Part shown: positions 7,077-14,861 of the stretch, in pieces
Numbering within the stretch: position 1 is the first letter of the stretch
Layout of the letters: each line of letters starts with the position of its first letter
Origin: a virus
Virus record (IMG/VR): IMGVR_UViG_3300046005_001106
Coordinates: 1 to 33,364 of that record
Length of the DNA: 33,364 bases
Reading direction: 5' to 3' (one strand)
Made by a program: the position numbers and the translations under genes
The notes under the pieces: generated by a model
Databases searched by the model: none
What the model saw: the letters and a program-made list of their open reading frames with translations, nothing else
What the model was told of the DNA's origin: nothing

Positions 7077-9252
7077 TTTGTTCAATTATTATTACATCAT
7101 TTTGGTTAGAAATTATACTTGCAATTTTTGGTAATCCACTAACATTATCATTTGGTTTAACGGTTACCCTATCATCGTAACTTAAAACTTCAAATATTAT
7201 ATTATCATCATCACTTAAAACACTCCAAGTTAATGGCTCTTTTGAAGTTGTAAAAAAAGTTAATAAAGCCGAAGTACTTTCTATAATTCTTAAACCGCTA
7301 TTATCAAAATTTATAGTTCTAAAATCTTGTATCAATTCAAAATCACTTTCAAAAGTTGTTAAGTCAGTTGTGTATTGATTAATCACATAACGCTTATCTC
7401 GTATCACTATCCTATCGTTTAACTTTAAATCTAACAATTCATTGTAAGGCAAGCGCATTTTTACTTTTACTAACCTTGATTTTAAAGAATAAAGATTAGT
7501 TAAGTAAGCTAAATAATAATTATTAAATAAAGACCTATTAATAGGGTTCAAATAATAACTTGAAATTTCTACACCCCAATTTAAAGTGTTTATTTGTCCG
7601 TTTGCAATATTGTCTTGTCCGAAATTTGCAATAGTATTCAAGTTTACTGTTGTAGTTCCATTATTAAAATAAACTGTTTGAGCATCATTTTTAATAAAGT
7701 AAAGAATTACAGGCTTTGGAATATATTTTTGTAAATCAGTTTTTAAAGAATAAGCAACTTGTAAATTGGTTCCTGTAAATTTACTAAACAATATATTTTC
7801 AAAAGGTAATTTAATAGTGTACTCACTTCCATCGTTATTAAAAGTTGAACTTAAACTTCCATATTCACGCAAATTTGTATCTCCAAAGTTTCTATTTAAA
7901 ATACTTTCAGATTTTTCATATTCAAAATTTATTTTCTTATATGGTTTTATTCTGTTATAATCAAAATCAGTAACACAATATTCTGAATAGTCTTTTATAT
8001 TTCCTAAAAAATACCAATTCTCTAACTGCTCTATTGTGAAATTAACACCATCCGTACTAAATGCTGTTAAGTTAAACATCTTTAATATTCCGCTAAAGAA
8101 ATCACTTACTTTAATGTCAGGTGCTAAAGCGGTTAAATCCAAATTACTTGATAAAGTTCCACCGCCACTAACCGATAAACTATTTTGCCAAATATTTGGA
8201 CTTCCAGGTTCTGAATCAAAATAGAAAGTATTTAAAGTATAAGTATAAGTAGTGCTTTCAGATGTTTGCAAATAAAATTCATAAACACCAGTACCTATAC
8301 TTTGGTCAACTCTAAAACTAAATGAAGTATTAACTCCTTGAATTGAAGTATATTCTGCACCATCTTTAAAAACTTTTAAATTATAATTTGTAGATGAAGA
8401 AAAAAAGATTGATAATTCAGCATAAGCGTTAATATAAAAAGGATCTACAACAAAAGTAATAGCTGTTAATTTATCATTAGTTGAATTAATATCAAAAAAA
8501 CTATCATTTTGATTAGACGTAAAATTTATCTTTTGTGGCTGTGTATAATTTTGAAATACATCTTTATTTTTGAACCAACAATAAGCGTCTGTAAACAATT
8601 CATTTGATAAAAAAGAACCATCAAAAGTAACTGCGTATTTTGTAGCTATTGCATCAAATATTCTCTTAACTTTTACTGCTGGGAATAATTCTGTGTAAAC
8701 AATTGCATGAGCTGAATTGCCTATATTTTGAGAGCCAGATCCATATTGCCAAACTCTATTCGAACTTATTAAAGGAAATGCAACATTGTTACCATTAAAA
8801 GATTGAATTGCGCTTTGTACATTTGCACCTGTGTATTGAATTGTGTAATTATTTAAAGTTTCAACATCTTTTAATTTGTCATCTCCGAACTTATCAGTTA
8901 AACTTTTTAAATCCCCATAAAATGTAATCTTATAATCTTCAACTCTATTTTCTTTTATAGTTGCACTTTCTAATTGCCACTTTCCAACTCTAAAAGTACG
9001 TGTGTCTATTTCAATATACCCATCGTATCTAATGCGTTGGTCAAATCCATTGTCAATACTATTGTCATACCAATATTTAAAGATTGCGTTATTATTCGCA
9101 CTCGCAGGAATAGTAAAAGATTGAGAGTAATCTGTAAAAACTTTTGATATATCGTTAATGTTTTGAATACTTGAAGTAACTGAAATCTTTTCATCTTCAA
9201 ATAATTCAATGCGTTTCGCTATTCCATCAACATAAATGTAAAGTGCTACCAT
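7069..9252 (-). CDS. Large tail or baseplate protein
   Basis: This 727-residue protein starts MVALYIYVDGIAKRIELF, and its N-terminal region contains SIQNINDISKVFTDYSQSF and FTIPASANNNAIFKYWY. This recurrent N-terminus is known to me from large minor tail proteins of Bacteroidota phages. The rest is beta-rich with many Asn, Thr and Tyr and no enzymatic motif. It is encoded just upstream of the tape measure, after a second tail protein whose stop overlaps its ATG (TAATG). A distal tail or baseplate hub role is inferred. Confidence 0.6.
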   Translation of the reverse strand: MVALYIYVDGIAKRIELFEDEKISVTSSIQNINDISKVFTDYSQSFTIPASANNNAIFKYWYDNSIDNGFDQRIRYDGYIEIDTRTFRVGKWQLESATIKENRVEDYKITFYGDLKSLTDKFGDDKLKDVETLNNYTIQYTGANVQSAIQSFNGNNVAFPLISSNRVWQYGSGSQNIGNSAHAIVYTELFPAVKVKRIFDAIATKYAVTFDGSFLSNELFTDAYCWFKNKDVFQNYTQPQKINFTSNQNDSFFDINSTNDKLTAITFVVDPFYINAYAELSIFFSSSTNYNLKVFKDGAEYTSIQGVNTSFSFRVDQSIGTGVYEFYLQTSESTTYTYTLNTFYFDSEPGSPNIWQNSLSVSGGGTLSSNLDLTALAPDIKVSDFFSGILKMFNLTAFSTDGVNFTIEQLENWYFLGNIKDYSEYCVTDFDYNRIKPYKKINFEYEKSESILNRNFGDTNLREYGSLSSTFNNDGSEYTIKLPFENILFSKFTGTNLQVAYSLKTDLQKYIPKPVILYFIKNDAQTVYFNNGTTTVNLNTIANFGQDNIANGQINTLNWGVEISSYYLNPINRSLFNNYYLAYLTNLYSLKSRLVKVKMRLPYNELLDLKLNDRIVIRDKRYVINQYTTDLTTFESDFELIQDFRTINFDNSGLRIIESTSALLTFFTTSKEPLTWSVLSDDDNIIFEVLSYDDRVTVKPNDNVSGLPKIASIISNQNDVIIIEQNA

Positions 9253-10223
9253 TATATCACATCGTTTATTAGTCCGTAGTTGTATTCAAACTCAACTTCG
9301 TAGTTTATATTCTTATCTTTCAAATGCGTTTTAATATCAGCACTTTGACTTTTCACAATTGTTGGTTTATTATCTAATAAAACAACTTGACTTAAAAGTA
9401 AATCTTGAATTAACTCGCTGTAATTCTCATCCACCCACCCTGTATTACATTTTATCTTTTGCGTACCTTGAAAATTAAAACGTTGTTTCTGACCTTGTAA
9501 TGTATTGTAATTTATAGATGAAGGCAATAGGTTATAATCTTTAGAAGTTACATCTATAGCTTGCTGATTTGCTTTAAAAAATGTTAAGTATTGCCAACCT
9601 CCAAACCGATTAATAAAAGTGCAAATTACAGGCGTATAAATAGGCTCGCATAATTGTTCAGCGTAAAAATTAAATCCTTCTACATTTTCATTCGCTTGCA
9701 ATATTGGAAATTTCCAAATAGCTGGCTCGGTCACATCAACATAATCGTAAGAAGTATCATAATATTCAACTTCTAAAAAGAAACTTACGTAATTAGTTTC
9801 AAAATCTTTTACGTAGTTTTTAATATCTGTATTGAAAAGAGGGACTATTGTGTCAGTTGTGCTTTGATTGTAGCCATCTAAATAGTTTGTATATCCGTTT
9901 AGACAAACAAATGTTTCATCGTCTAACTCAACATCATCTGAATATCGTACTACTTTCATATAACACCATGTATTTACACTTTCTTCTGTTGGTTCAGTAG
10001 GTACAACAGGTGCAATTGGTTTTATAAATTCCTTTGCTAAATTAGAAATATTCCATTCTAACTTGGTTTGTGTTGGACTTGGTATTGGTTTACTAAATGT
10101 ATAATTTGGAGTTGTTGGTTCAGTTGTTCCTTTATTCCATAAAAACACCTCAATCTTTGCAGAAGTTTGACCGACCTCATTAACCTCGATAAAATACGGA
10201 CTTCTAATAAATATCTTTTTCAT
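9252..10223 (-). CDS. Tail structural protein
   Basis: This 323-residue protein (MKKIFIRSPYFIEVNE) is beta-rich, with fibronectin- or Ig-like strand spacing near residues 1-75 (QTSAKIEVFLWNKGTTEP) and aromatic-rich sequence later. It has no catalytic site or membrane helix. The start overlaps the stop of the 180-residue neighbour as ATGA, and the stop overlaps the next ATG. It is part of the tail operon; baseplate or distal tail protein is likely but unproven. Confidence 0.6.
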   Translation of the reverse strand: MKKIFIRSPYFIEVNEVGQTSAKIEVFLWNKGTTEPTTPNYTFSKPIPSPTQTKLEWNISNLAKEFIKPIAPVVPTEPTEESVNTWCYMKVVRYSDDVELDDETFVCLNGYTNYLDGYNQSTTDTIVPLFNTDIKNYVKDFETNYVSFFLEVEYYDTSYDYVDVTEPAIWKFPILQANENVEGFNFYAEQLCEPIYTPVICTFINRFGGWQYLTFFKANQQAIDVTSKDYNLLPSSINYNTLQGQKQRFNFQGTQKIKCNTGWVDENYSELIQDLLLSQVVLLDNKPTIVKSQSADIKTHLKDKNINYEVEFEYNYGLINDVI

Positions 10224-10762
10224 TTCTTAAATGTTGTTTCTTTTAACAATTTTTCTACATCCAAACCATACGCTTCAATCAATTCATCTGGCAAACGTTC
10301 GAATCCAACCTCAAAAGGTTTACTAAAAAATCGAGTTGCTTTAATTCCTTTTTGATATATGCTTCGAGTAATTAAAAACGCTGTTTGTTCATAACTTAAA
10401 AATCTTCCGCTCTCATTATCTTTAAATTGAAAACGTCTGTCTTTTACCCATTGATTAATTCCTTCCGTTAGACCGCCTTTCTTTCCCGTTCCAGTTCCAA
10501 ATCTAAAACCTCCCTGCTTAAAAGTACTTAATGAATTACCACTGCTTTTACCTTTTACTCCGCTATCTTGATAAGCTCCATACTCCTCCATTTCAAAATA
10601 GATACCTATACTATTTTTTGAAGTAGTAGCCTCTCCTTTTATGCTATCATATAGCCTTCTTTTAACATTTTTATCTTTTCGTGTTAAATTTGAACGTGAC
10701 TGACTTACGACATATTTCGTAAACTTTGAAAGTACTCTATTTGTTTCCGTTCTATCTAACAT
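10220..10762 (-). CDS. Tail completion / neck protein (gp10-like)
   Basis: This 180-residue basic protein (MLDRTETNRVLSKFTK) contains MEEYGAYQDSGVKGK. The pattern of Tyr-Gly, Gln-Asp and Gly-Val-x-Gly recalls HK97 gp10-type head-tail joining proteins in Bacteroidota phages. A Gly/Lys-rich loop follows (FGTGTGKKGG), then a helical C-terminus. It overlaps its neighbours on both sides, next to a probable tail terminator. It would help join tail to head. Confidence 0.6.
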   Translation of the reverse strand: MLDRTETNRVLSKFTKYVVSQSRSNLTRKDKNVKRRLYDSIKGEATTSKNSIGIYFEMEEYGAYQDSGVKGKSSGNSLSTFKQGGFRFGTGTGKKGGLTEGINQWVKDRRFQFKDNESGRFLSYEQTAFLITRSIYQKGIKATRFFSKPFEVGFERLPDELIEAYGLDVEKLLKETTFKK

Positions 10763-11199
10763 AACCTATTAGGAAAATTCAAAGTAATCAAAACAGAATA
10801 CCCATCTAATCCGTTAGCAAATGCGTTATCTATTAAGATAGGGCTTGAACTAGTTACAAAAGAAATGTTTTCATCATTTTGCAAACGTTCAGTTTTATTT
10901 ATAATACTTCTTAATACGTCATAAGCTAAACTCCAATTGTCCCAACGATTATCATTTCCGTTAAACTTATTAGTTATAGCTCTTTTATTCGTGTCACGTT
11001 GATCAACTACCGTTACTTCAAAAGTTACGTCGTTAGAATTAAAATCGTTTGAATTTACCCTAACGTTTGCCATAGGGTACAAATCCTTTTTGTTGAAATC
11101 TAACTCATCTTCATTTGCTGAAAATATAGTCTTAATACGTTCATCCTCGTTTAAGTGTCCGACTATTAAATTAAGTCCTGCTAAAATAACGTTTCGCAT
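10756..11199 (-). CDS. Probable tail terminator protein
   Basis: This 147-residue protein (MRNVILAGLNLIVGHL) has the layout of small alpha/beta tail terminator subunits: an N-terminal helix, then strands (YPMANVRVNS, DVTFEVTVVDQRD), a helix (WSLAYDVLRSII) and a final strand (GYSVLITLNFPN). It lies between the tail chaperone and the gp10-like protein, the expected place. Its start lies inside the predicted frameshift extension of the chaperone gene, a 29-nt overlap. The family assignment is by architecture, not by a catalytic motif. Confidence 0.5.
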   Translation of the reverse strand: MRNVILAGLNLIVGHLNEDERIKTIFSANEDELDFNKKDLYPMANVRVNSNDFNSNDVTFEVTVVDQRDTNKRAITNKFNGNDNRWDNWSLAYDVLRSIINKTERLQNDENISFVTSSSPILIDNAFANGLDGYSVLITLNFPNRLC

Positions 11200-11910
11200 T
11201 TTCTTGTTTAAATTTTTCTTCCTGTGCCTTATCTTTTAAATAATCGATATGCGTAAGAATTTCATTAATATTTAGTTGTGATACAACTTCTTTAAATCGG
11301 AGCCTATCTCCTCCAGCGAGTTCATCAATTGTGATATACCAACCCCATTTTTCTCCAAAAGAGCTACTTCCGAACTCGTTAGATTTTTTAGTGTATATTG
11401 AGGGATAGTTGTCAATAAGTCGATTGTTAAACTCGAAAAAAAAACCTTTGCACCTATGTAGGCACTTGCAGGGGCTTTACGCATTATCTCGGCATACTTA
11501 TCGCTACCTTTGTATTTTTCAATTGTGTATAGTTTGTTTTTCTCTCTTTTAATCGGTCGATATAAAACAGCCATAGTTTTAAATATATCTACATTTAAAT
11601 ACATTTCAGCATCTAAAAATTCTTCTCCCGGCATAGTGTCAAGATTTGGAATAAAACCAAACTTTATACCGTCAATTGTAAAATGTTCAATCGGTGGTTT
11701 TGAGTTTAATAAATTCAAAACGCTATCAGCTATTTCGTTTATATCGCTCATTGAAAACTTTACTACTTTGTCAAGTTGCAATTCGCAAACTATTGACACG
11801 ATAGTCATTTTTAAAAGCGTATCATTATCAATTAGCTTAACAGCTTCCGTAATTTTATGAAGTTGTAAACAAGTAATTTCTTTTAGTGATGTTGGTATAG
11901 TAACTTCCAT
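11171..11910 (-). CDS. Chaperone -1 frameshift fusion product
   Basis: The -1 frame overlapping the chaperone gene is open from 11476 to its TAA at 11171 with no ATG of its own. It encodes conserved-looking sequence such as SSFGEKWGWYITIDELAGGD and LNINEILTHIDYLKDK. Candidate slip sites on the minus strand are T9 at 11444-11436 (frame GTT TTT TTT TCG), A AAA AAT at 11389-11383, and T TTA AAG at 11296-11290. A -1 slip at any of them gives a 246-residue product, like lambda gpGT. The upstream T9 site would preserve the whole -1 domain, so I favour it, but the site is not settled by sequence alone. Confidence 0.65.
11272..11910 (-). CDS. Tail assembly chaperone, frame-0 product
   Basis: This 212-residue protein starts at the ATG at 11910 (MEVTIPTSLKEITCLQ). 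It has an N-terminal helical domain, the central segment IDGIKFGFIPNLDTMPGEEF, and FKTMAVLYRPIKREKNKLY, a pattern I associate with tail chaperones of Bacteroidota phages. In frame 0 it ends in LMNSLEEIGSDLKKLYHN. Three possible slip sites lie in its last third, and the -1 frame is open and protein-like from 11476 to 11171. It would hold the tape measure during tail assembly. TACGTTAT stands 6 nt before the ATG, and TerL is just upstream. Confidence 0.7.
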   Translation of the reverse strand: MEVTIPTSLKEITCLQLHKITEAVKLIDNDTLLKMTIVSIVCELQLDKVVKFSMSDINEIADSVLNLLNSKPPIEHFTIDGIKFGFIPNLDTMPGEEFLDAEMYLNVDIFKTMAVLYRPIKREKNKLYTIEKYKGSDKYAEIMRKAPASAYIGAKVFFSSLTIDLLTTIPQYTLKNLTSSEVALLEKNGVGISQLMNSLEEIGSDLKKLYHN

Positions 11911-11916
11911 ATTATT

Positions 11917-11924
11917 ATAACGTA
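11917..11924 (-). promoter_or_regulatory. TACGTTAT late-gene motif
   Basis: TACGTTAT, then AATAAT, then the ATG of the chaperone gene. Upstream lie CAAATAAA and an A-tract, as at 1561 and 14507. The gap between TerL and the chaperone is only 35 bp and holds nothing else. Confidence 0.6.
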
Positions 11925-11945
11925 TTTATTTGATTTTTTTTTTAA

Positions 11946-13109
11946 TTATCCGAACATTAATTTCCCTTTTGACTTTCCGAGTCCTATCGTTTCCATTTCA
12001 TGGTATCTGAAACCATCAATTGCATGGTTAAAATCGTCAATAGGTTTGTTTAATTTCGCACCCGTTTTTTTGTCTTTGTCCCAAGCATATTTTCGTAGCT
12101 CTTTAATTAGATTAGTACTTTTACTTGTAACTAAATAGTCCTGCTCCTGCATAACTTGAATACCGAAGTTAATACTATCAGCTCCTTTTGTAACTCCGAA
12201 CGCCCTCACTCCTAACTTTGTAAGCTCCGCTATTGATTTTGGTTCCGCACTATCACAATAGACTGGCATTTTAGTAGGTATCATTTTAGCAATTTGTGAG
12301 TTGCTTAATTCCTTTTGATAGCATATTTCGTTTACTATTCTTTTGTCATTCCATTTGTAAACCTCAACTATTGCTGTCGGGTCGTTTGAATATCCAAAGT
12401 CAAGACCGTAACCAAGTAAACGTGCATCGTTTGGTATTGTATCAATAGTTTGCCAATTATTAAAAATAACTCCTTCTAAATTACCTATTAAACCAAGTCC
12501 GTAAACATTGTACCAATTTTCCCAATAGGCAGAAGTCTTTGCTTTTTCTTTTGCTTTTAAAATAAAGTTAAGAGCTGATTCAGGGCAAGCCTCGTTATCT
12601 AAATAATTAACAATTATAAAATCAACATCGTTATCATCTTTCAACTCGGTGTGAAACCAAAACTCATTGACAGGATTCCAATCTAAATAAACGCCTTTCT
12701 TTGTACGTGATGCCAATTCAGTATAAGCGTGAAAGGTCATGTTATTTGATTCATTCATATACAAATAGTCACGTCTTGCACCTCTTAACTTTGAATCGTT
12801 ATCAGCACTGAAAAATTCTATTTGTGAACCATTTGCGAAAGTATATTTAAAATCGGTTGCGTTCCATCGGCTATCAACAAAACGCCCCGTTTCAATCATT
12901 ATCTTTTTAAAGTCCTTCATTGCACCACGTTTGAGATGTGGTATAGATTCCGCTACAACTGATATTTCAGTAAGTTTATTTTTAGTAGCTATATCAATTA
13001 AAACAGGAAGAACACCAAAGGTCTTGCCCGCTGATGTTCCTCCTTGTATTCCTTTGACAAATTTTGTCAAATTTAATATCTTATTTATTACCGTTGTTCT
13101 TACAAACAT
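11946..13109 (-). CDS. terL: Terminase large subunit
   Basis: This 387-residue packaging motor is the ATPase and nuclease that fills the capsid through the portal. Walker A is GGTSAGKT at 23-30; the Walker B-like segment is YLYMNE at about 115-120. The C-terminal nuclease shows acidic residues in GLDFGYSNDPTA (near 235), CDSAEP (near 290) and DDFNHAIDGFRY (near 360). It is shorter than many TerL proteins but has both domains, as in the Terminase_3 group. The ATG overlaps the TerS stop by one base. Confidence 0.93.
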   Translation of the reverse strand: MFVRTTVINKILNLTKFVKGIQGGTSAGKTFGVLPVLIDIATKNKLTEISVVAESIPHLKRGAMKDFKKIMIETGRFVDSRWNATDFKYTFANGSQIEFFSADNDSKLRGARRDYLYMNESNNMTFHAYTELASRTKKGVYLDWNPVNEFWFHTELKDDNDVDFIIVNYLDNEACPESALNFILKAKEKAKTSAYWENWYNVYGLGLIGNLEGVIFNNWQTIDTIPNDARLLGYGLDFGYSNDPTAIVEVYKWNDKRIVNEICYQKELSNSQIAKMIPTKMPVYCDSAEPKSIAELTKLGVRAFGVTKGADSINFGIQVMQEQDYLVTSKSTNLIKELRKYAWDKDKKTGAKLNKPIDDFNHAIDGFRYHEMETIGLGKSKGKLMFG

Positions 13110-13516
13110 TACTTATCTGGGAATAGTGGTTGTTCAGTTACAATTGTATTTTCTTGTCTTTCAACTAAGTTATTTAAACGCTGTGTAATAGATGGATTGT
13201 AGATTCCAGCCATACCGCCTTCTATTTGGTCACTACGAACTTCTTTTCTAATATGTGAACAGATAGTTGAATATTCAGAGTACTTATTATCACTATTAGC
13301 AAAATAGTTGCTTAAATCGCTTATAATTCCTTTTTTAAATAACCACACTTCAAAGCCATCAATTGTTAAAGGTCTTTCCTTAGTTCTATAAACCATATCG
13401 GCATCTTTTCCTACATAGTCTTGAACTTGAATAGGATTGCTTTTAGTTTCTTTTTTATATTCTTCAAAGTACTCTAAAAGTTTTTCAGGTGTTTCTATGT
13501 ATTTTCGCTTTCCCAT
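13109..13516 (-). CDS. terS: Terminase small subunit (gp3-like)
   Basis: This 135-residue protein starts MGKRKYIETPEKLLEYFEEY. It contains GFEVWLFKKGI, then YSTICSHIRKEVRSDQIEGG and the end YNPSITQRLNNLVERQE, the signature order of gp3-like DNA-packaging small subunits in Bacteroidota phages. It should bind phage DNA and recruit TerL. It begins inside the 3' end of the Cys-rich gene (22-nt overlap) and ends at the TerL ATG. Confidence 0.85.
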   Translation of the reverse strand: MGKRKYIETPEKLLEYFEEYKKETKSNPIQVQDYVGKDADMVYRTKERPLTIDGFEVWLFKKGIISDLSNYFANSDNKYSEYSTICSHIRKEVRSDQIEGGMAGIYNPSITQRLNNLVERQENTIVTEQPLFPDK

Positions 13517-13833
13517 AATCTTTTTAAATCTTTCATGTAGTTATTTTGATAAGTAGAACCACAACTTTTGCAAGGTGCAGTAGTAACATTAAATAAGCGC
13601 ATCCAAATATCCTCACAATTTGCAATATCTTCACCTTTTCCTGATGGGATAGGTAAACCTTTATACCAACTAAAAACATCGTTTAAAAATATCATATCTT
13701 CTTCGGTTGGCTTTTGTGCTTTTTTGAAAGGGAATAGTCTATTTAATTTGCTTTGCCTTTTCTGACAATTATCGCATTGCTCTATTCCTAAGGCATCAGT
13801 TACAACTTTGACTGCATCTCCAAGTCCTTGCAT
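13495..13833 (-). CDS. Zinc-site protein upstream of terminase
   Basis: This 112-residue protein has two cysteine pairs, CDNCQ near residue 20 and CKSCG near residue 90, suggesting one zinc site joined across the chain. The middle contains FLNDVFSWYKGLPIPSG. It lies between the sigma factor (34-nt overlap) and TerS (22-nt overlap). I recall such proteins beside terminases in Flavobacterium phages but know no function. A packaging or late-transcription accessory role is only a guess. Confidence 0.7.
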   Translation of the reverse strand: MQGLGDAVKVVTDALGIEQCDNCQKRQSKLNRLFPFKKAQKPTEEDMIFLNDVFSWYKGLPIPSGKGEDIANCEDIWMRLFNVTTAPCKSCGSTYQNNYMKDLKRLWESENT

Positions 13834-14282
13834 ATTTTTAATTTTATTCGTTGAAATCGTGTGTATATAGTTCGGTAAGGTATCCCTGTTTCACGTGATA
13901 ATTTCGAAAGGTTTGCACCATCAATTTCTGCAATAATTTCGTTTTTATCATTTGTAATCTTTCTACCAAAGTAAGCGTAGTATAATTGCTTTTCAACATT
14001 TGAAAGTTTGTTTAAATTAATTCTTTGCTCTTGGTAATCTTCATTTGATATTTCAAAAACGCTAAAGTCATCGATTGGGATTTCTTTTGTATTTCTGATT
14101 TTATTAATGTAGATTGAACGCATTACGATATAAATATAACCAAAATCTATTTCGTGAAATTGTTTACCTGTTTCGTAAAGTTTAATGTACGTGTCTTGTA
14201 AAAGGTCGTCGGAGTTATTATGATCAAATTTCTTTGCCATTGATAATAAATCTTTATGATACTTTACAAGCTCGTTTAACAT
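13800..14282 (-). CDS. Phage sigma-70-family factor
   Basis: This 160-residue protein has the two minimal sigma domains. Region 2 is at about 22-65 with DDLLQDTYIKLYE at 25-37, and region 4 is at about 95-150 with the helix-turn-helix LSKLSRETGIPYRTIYTRF. It lacks regions 1.1 and 3, like ECF-size factors. It would direct host RNA polymerase to phage promoters. It follows the gene at 14500, which carries TACGTTAT before its ATG, so the factor may drive its own operon as well as the blocks at 11910, 4199 and 1554. No anti-sigma partner is seen. Confidence 0.82.
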   Translation of the reverse strand: MLNELVKYHKDLLSMAKKFDHNNSDDLLQDTYIKLYETGKQFHEIDFGYIYIVMRSIYINKIRNTKEIPIDDFSVFEISNEDYQEQRINLNKLSNVEKQLYYAYFGRKITNDKNEIIAEIDGANLSKLSRETGIPYRTIYTRFQRIKLKICKDLEMQSKL

Positions 14283-14500
14283 TAATCTTTTTTAGAGCGA
14301 CCTCTTTTTTTAATAACTTTTTCTACCTCAACTTCTAAATCTAATTGTTCAGGATTTGCTTCAATTAAAACTTCTAAAGCTCCTTTAAGTGCTTTGTTGA
14401 TTTCTTTGATGCGTTCAGATGACGCTTCAAATGTTTGTCCTGGTTTATATTGTAAACCTGAATCTTTATCTTTAAAAGATATTTTTACTGTTGCTTTCAT
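14282..14500 (-). CDS. Small basic-tailed protein heading sigma operon
   Basis: This 72-residue protein starts MKATVKISFKDKDSGLQYKP. It has short beta strands then an acidic helix and a basic tail (EKVIKKRGRSKKD). Similar short 'F.D...G..Y..G..F' proteins occur beside head-tail genes in many phages, but no role is assigned. Its stop overlaps the sigma factor ATG (TAATG). It has both an attenuator-like leader with a TAnnTTTG promoter (14541-14606) and a TACGTTAT motif at 14507. Confidence 0.7.
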   Translation of the reverse strand: MKATVKISFKDKDSGLQYKPGQTFEASSERIKEINKALKGALEVLIEANPEQLDLEVEVEKVIKKRGRSKKD

Positions 14501-14506
14501 ATTAGT

Positions 14507-14514
14507 ATAACGTA
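14507..14514 (-). promoter_or_regulatory. TACGTTAT late-gene motif (sigma operon)
   Basis: TACGTTAT, then ACTAAT, then the ATG at 14500. It is preceded by CAAAAAT and an A-tract. The spacing is identical to the sites at 1561 and 11917. Confidence 0.6.
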
Positions 14515-14540
14515 ATTTTTGTATTTTTTTCTAAAATAAA

Positions 14541-14593
14541 TCAGGAATAGCCAAACCTGAATTAATACAAGCCATTGTAAGAACGTTGCTATT
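14541..14593 (-). ncRNA. Leader hairpin with loop-complementary 5' end
   Basis: The minus-strand RNA begins near AATAGC (14593-14588). Downstream is the hairpin TCAGG (14560-14556) with CCTGA (14545-14541), whose 10-nt loop contains GCTATT (14551-14546), the exact complement of AATAGC. TTTATTTT follows the stem. It may act as a terminator for the gene ending at 14604, an attenuator for the sigma operon, or both. Confidence 0.5.
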
Positions 14594-14598
14594 TTTAA

Positions 14599-14614
14599 CA
14601 AATTTACAAATTTA
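14599..14614 (-). promoter_or_regulatory. Tandem TAAATTTG promoter elements
   Basis: Two adjacent copies of TAAATTTG (14614-14607 and 14606-14599) fit the TAnnTTTG -7 consensus. A TTTG lies at 14624-14621, with spacing shorter than ideal to the second copy. They overlap the last codons of the preceding gene and would drive the 14500-sigma operon. Confidence 0.5.
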
Positions 14615-14861
14615 TTCTTTCAAAACTAAAAAAATTATCAAAATAATCAATTTCGATATTAAAACCTTCTTGTAAATGTGATTTGTCTGTGTATCTATAT
14701 TCTAAAACCCAATGCCAATGTTCTGACTTATCAACCCATTTTGAAGGCTTGCGTGTTTCTTTTACTACTCCGATTAAACGGAATTGTCTTTGACTTGGTG
14801 CAGTTTGATTTCTTAAATCTGTGTATATCTTTGAACCCTTAACAATGTAAAATAATTTCAT
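14604..14861 (-). CDS. Hypothetical protein, 85 residues
   Basis: It starts MKLFYIVKGSKIYTDLRNQT and contains KWVDKSEHWHWVLEYRYTD, so it is rich in aromatic and basic residues in the manner of a small beta-rich domain. It is coupled to ninG by a 4-bp overlap (ATGA) and is the last gene of the replication operon before the sigma operon. I do not recognise it. Confidence 0.7.
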   Translation of the reverse strand: MKLFYIVKGSKIYTDLRNQTAPSQRQFRLIGVVKETRKPSKWVDKSEHWHWVLEYRYTDKSHLQEGFNIEIDYFDNFFSFERINL

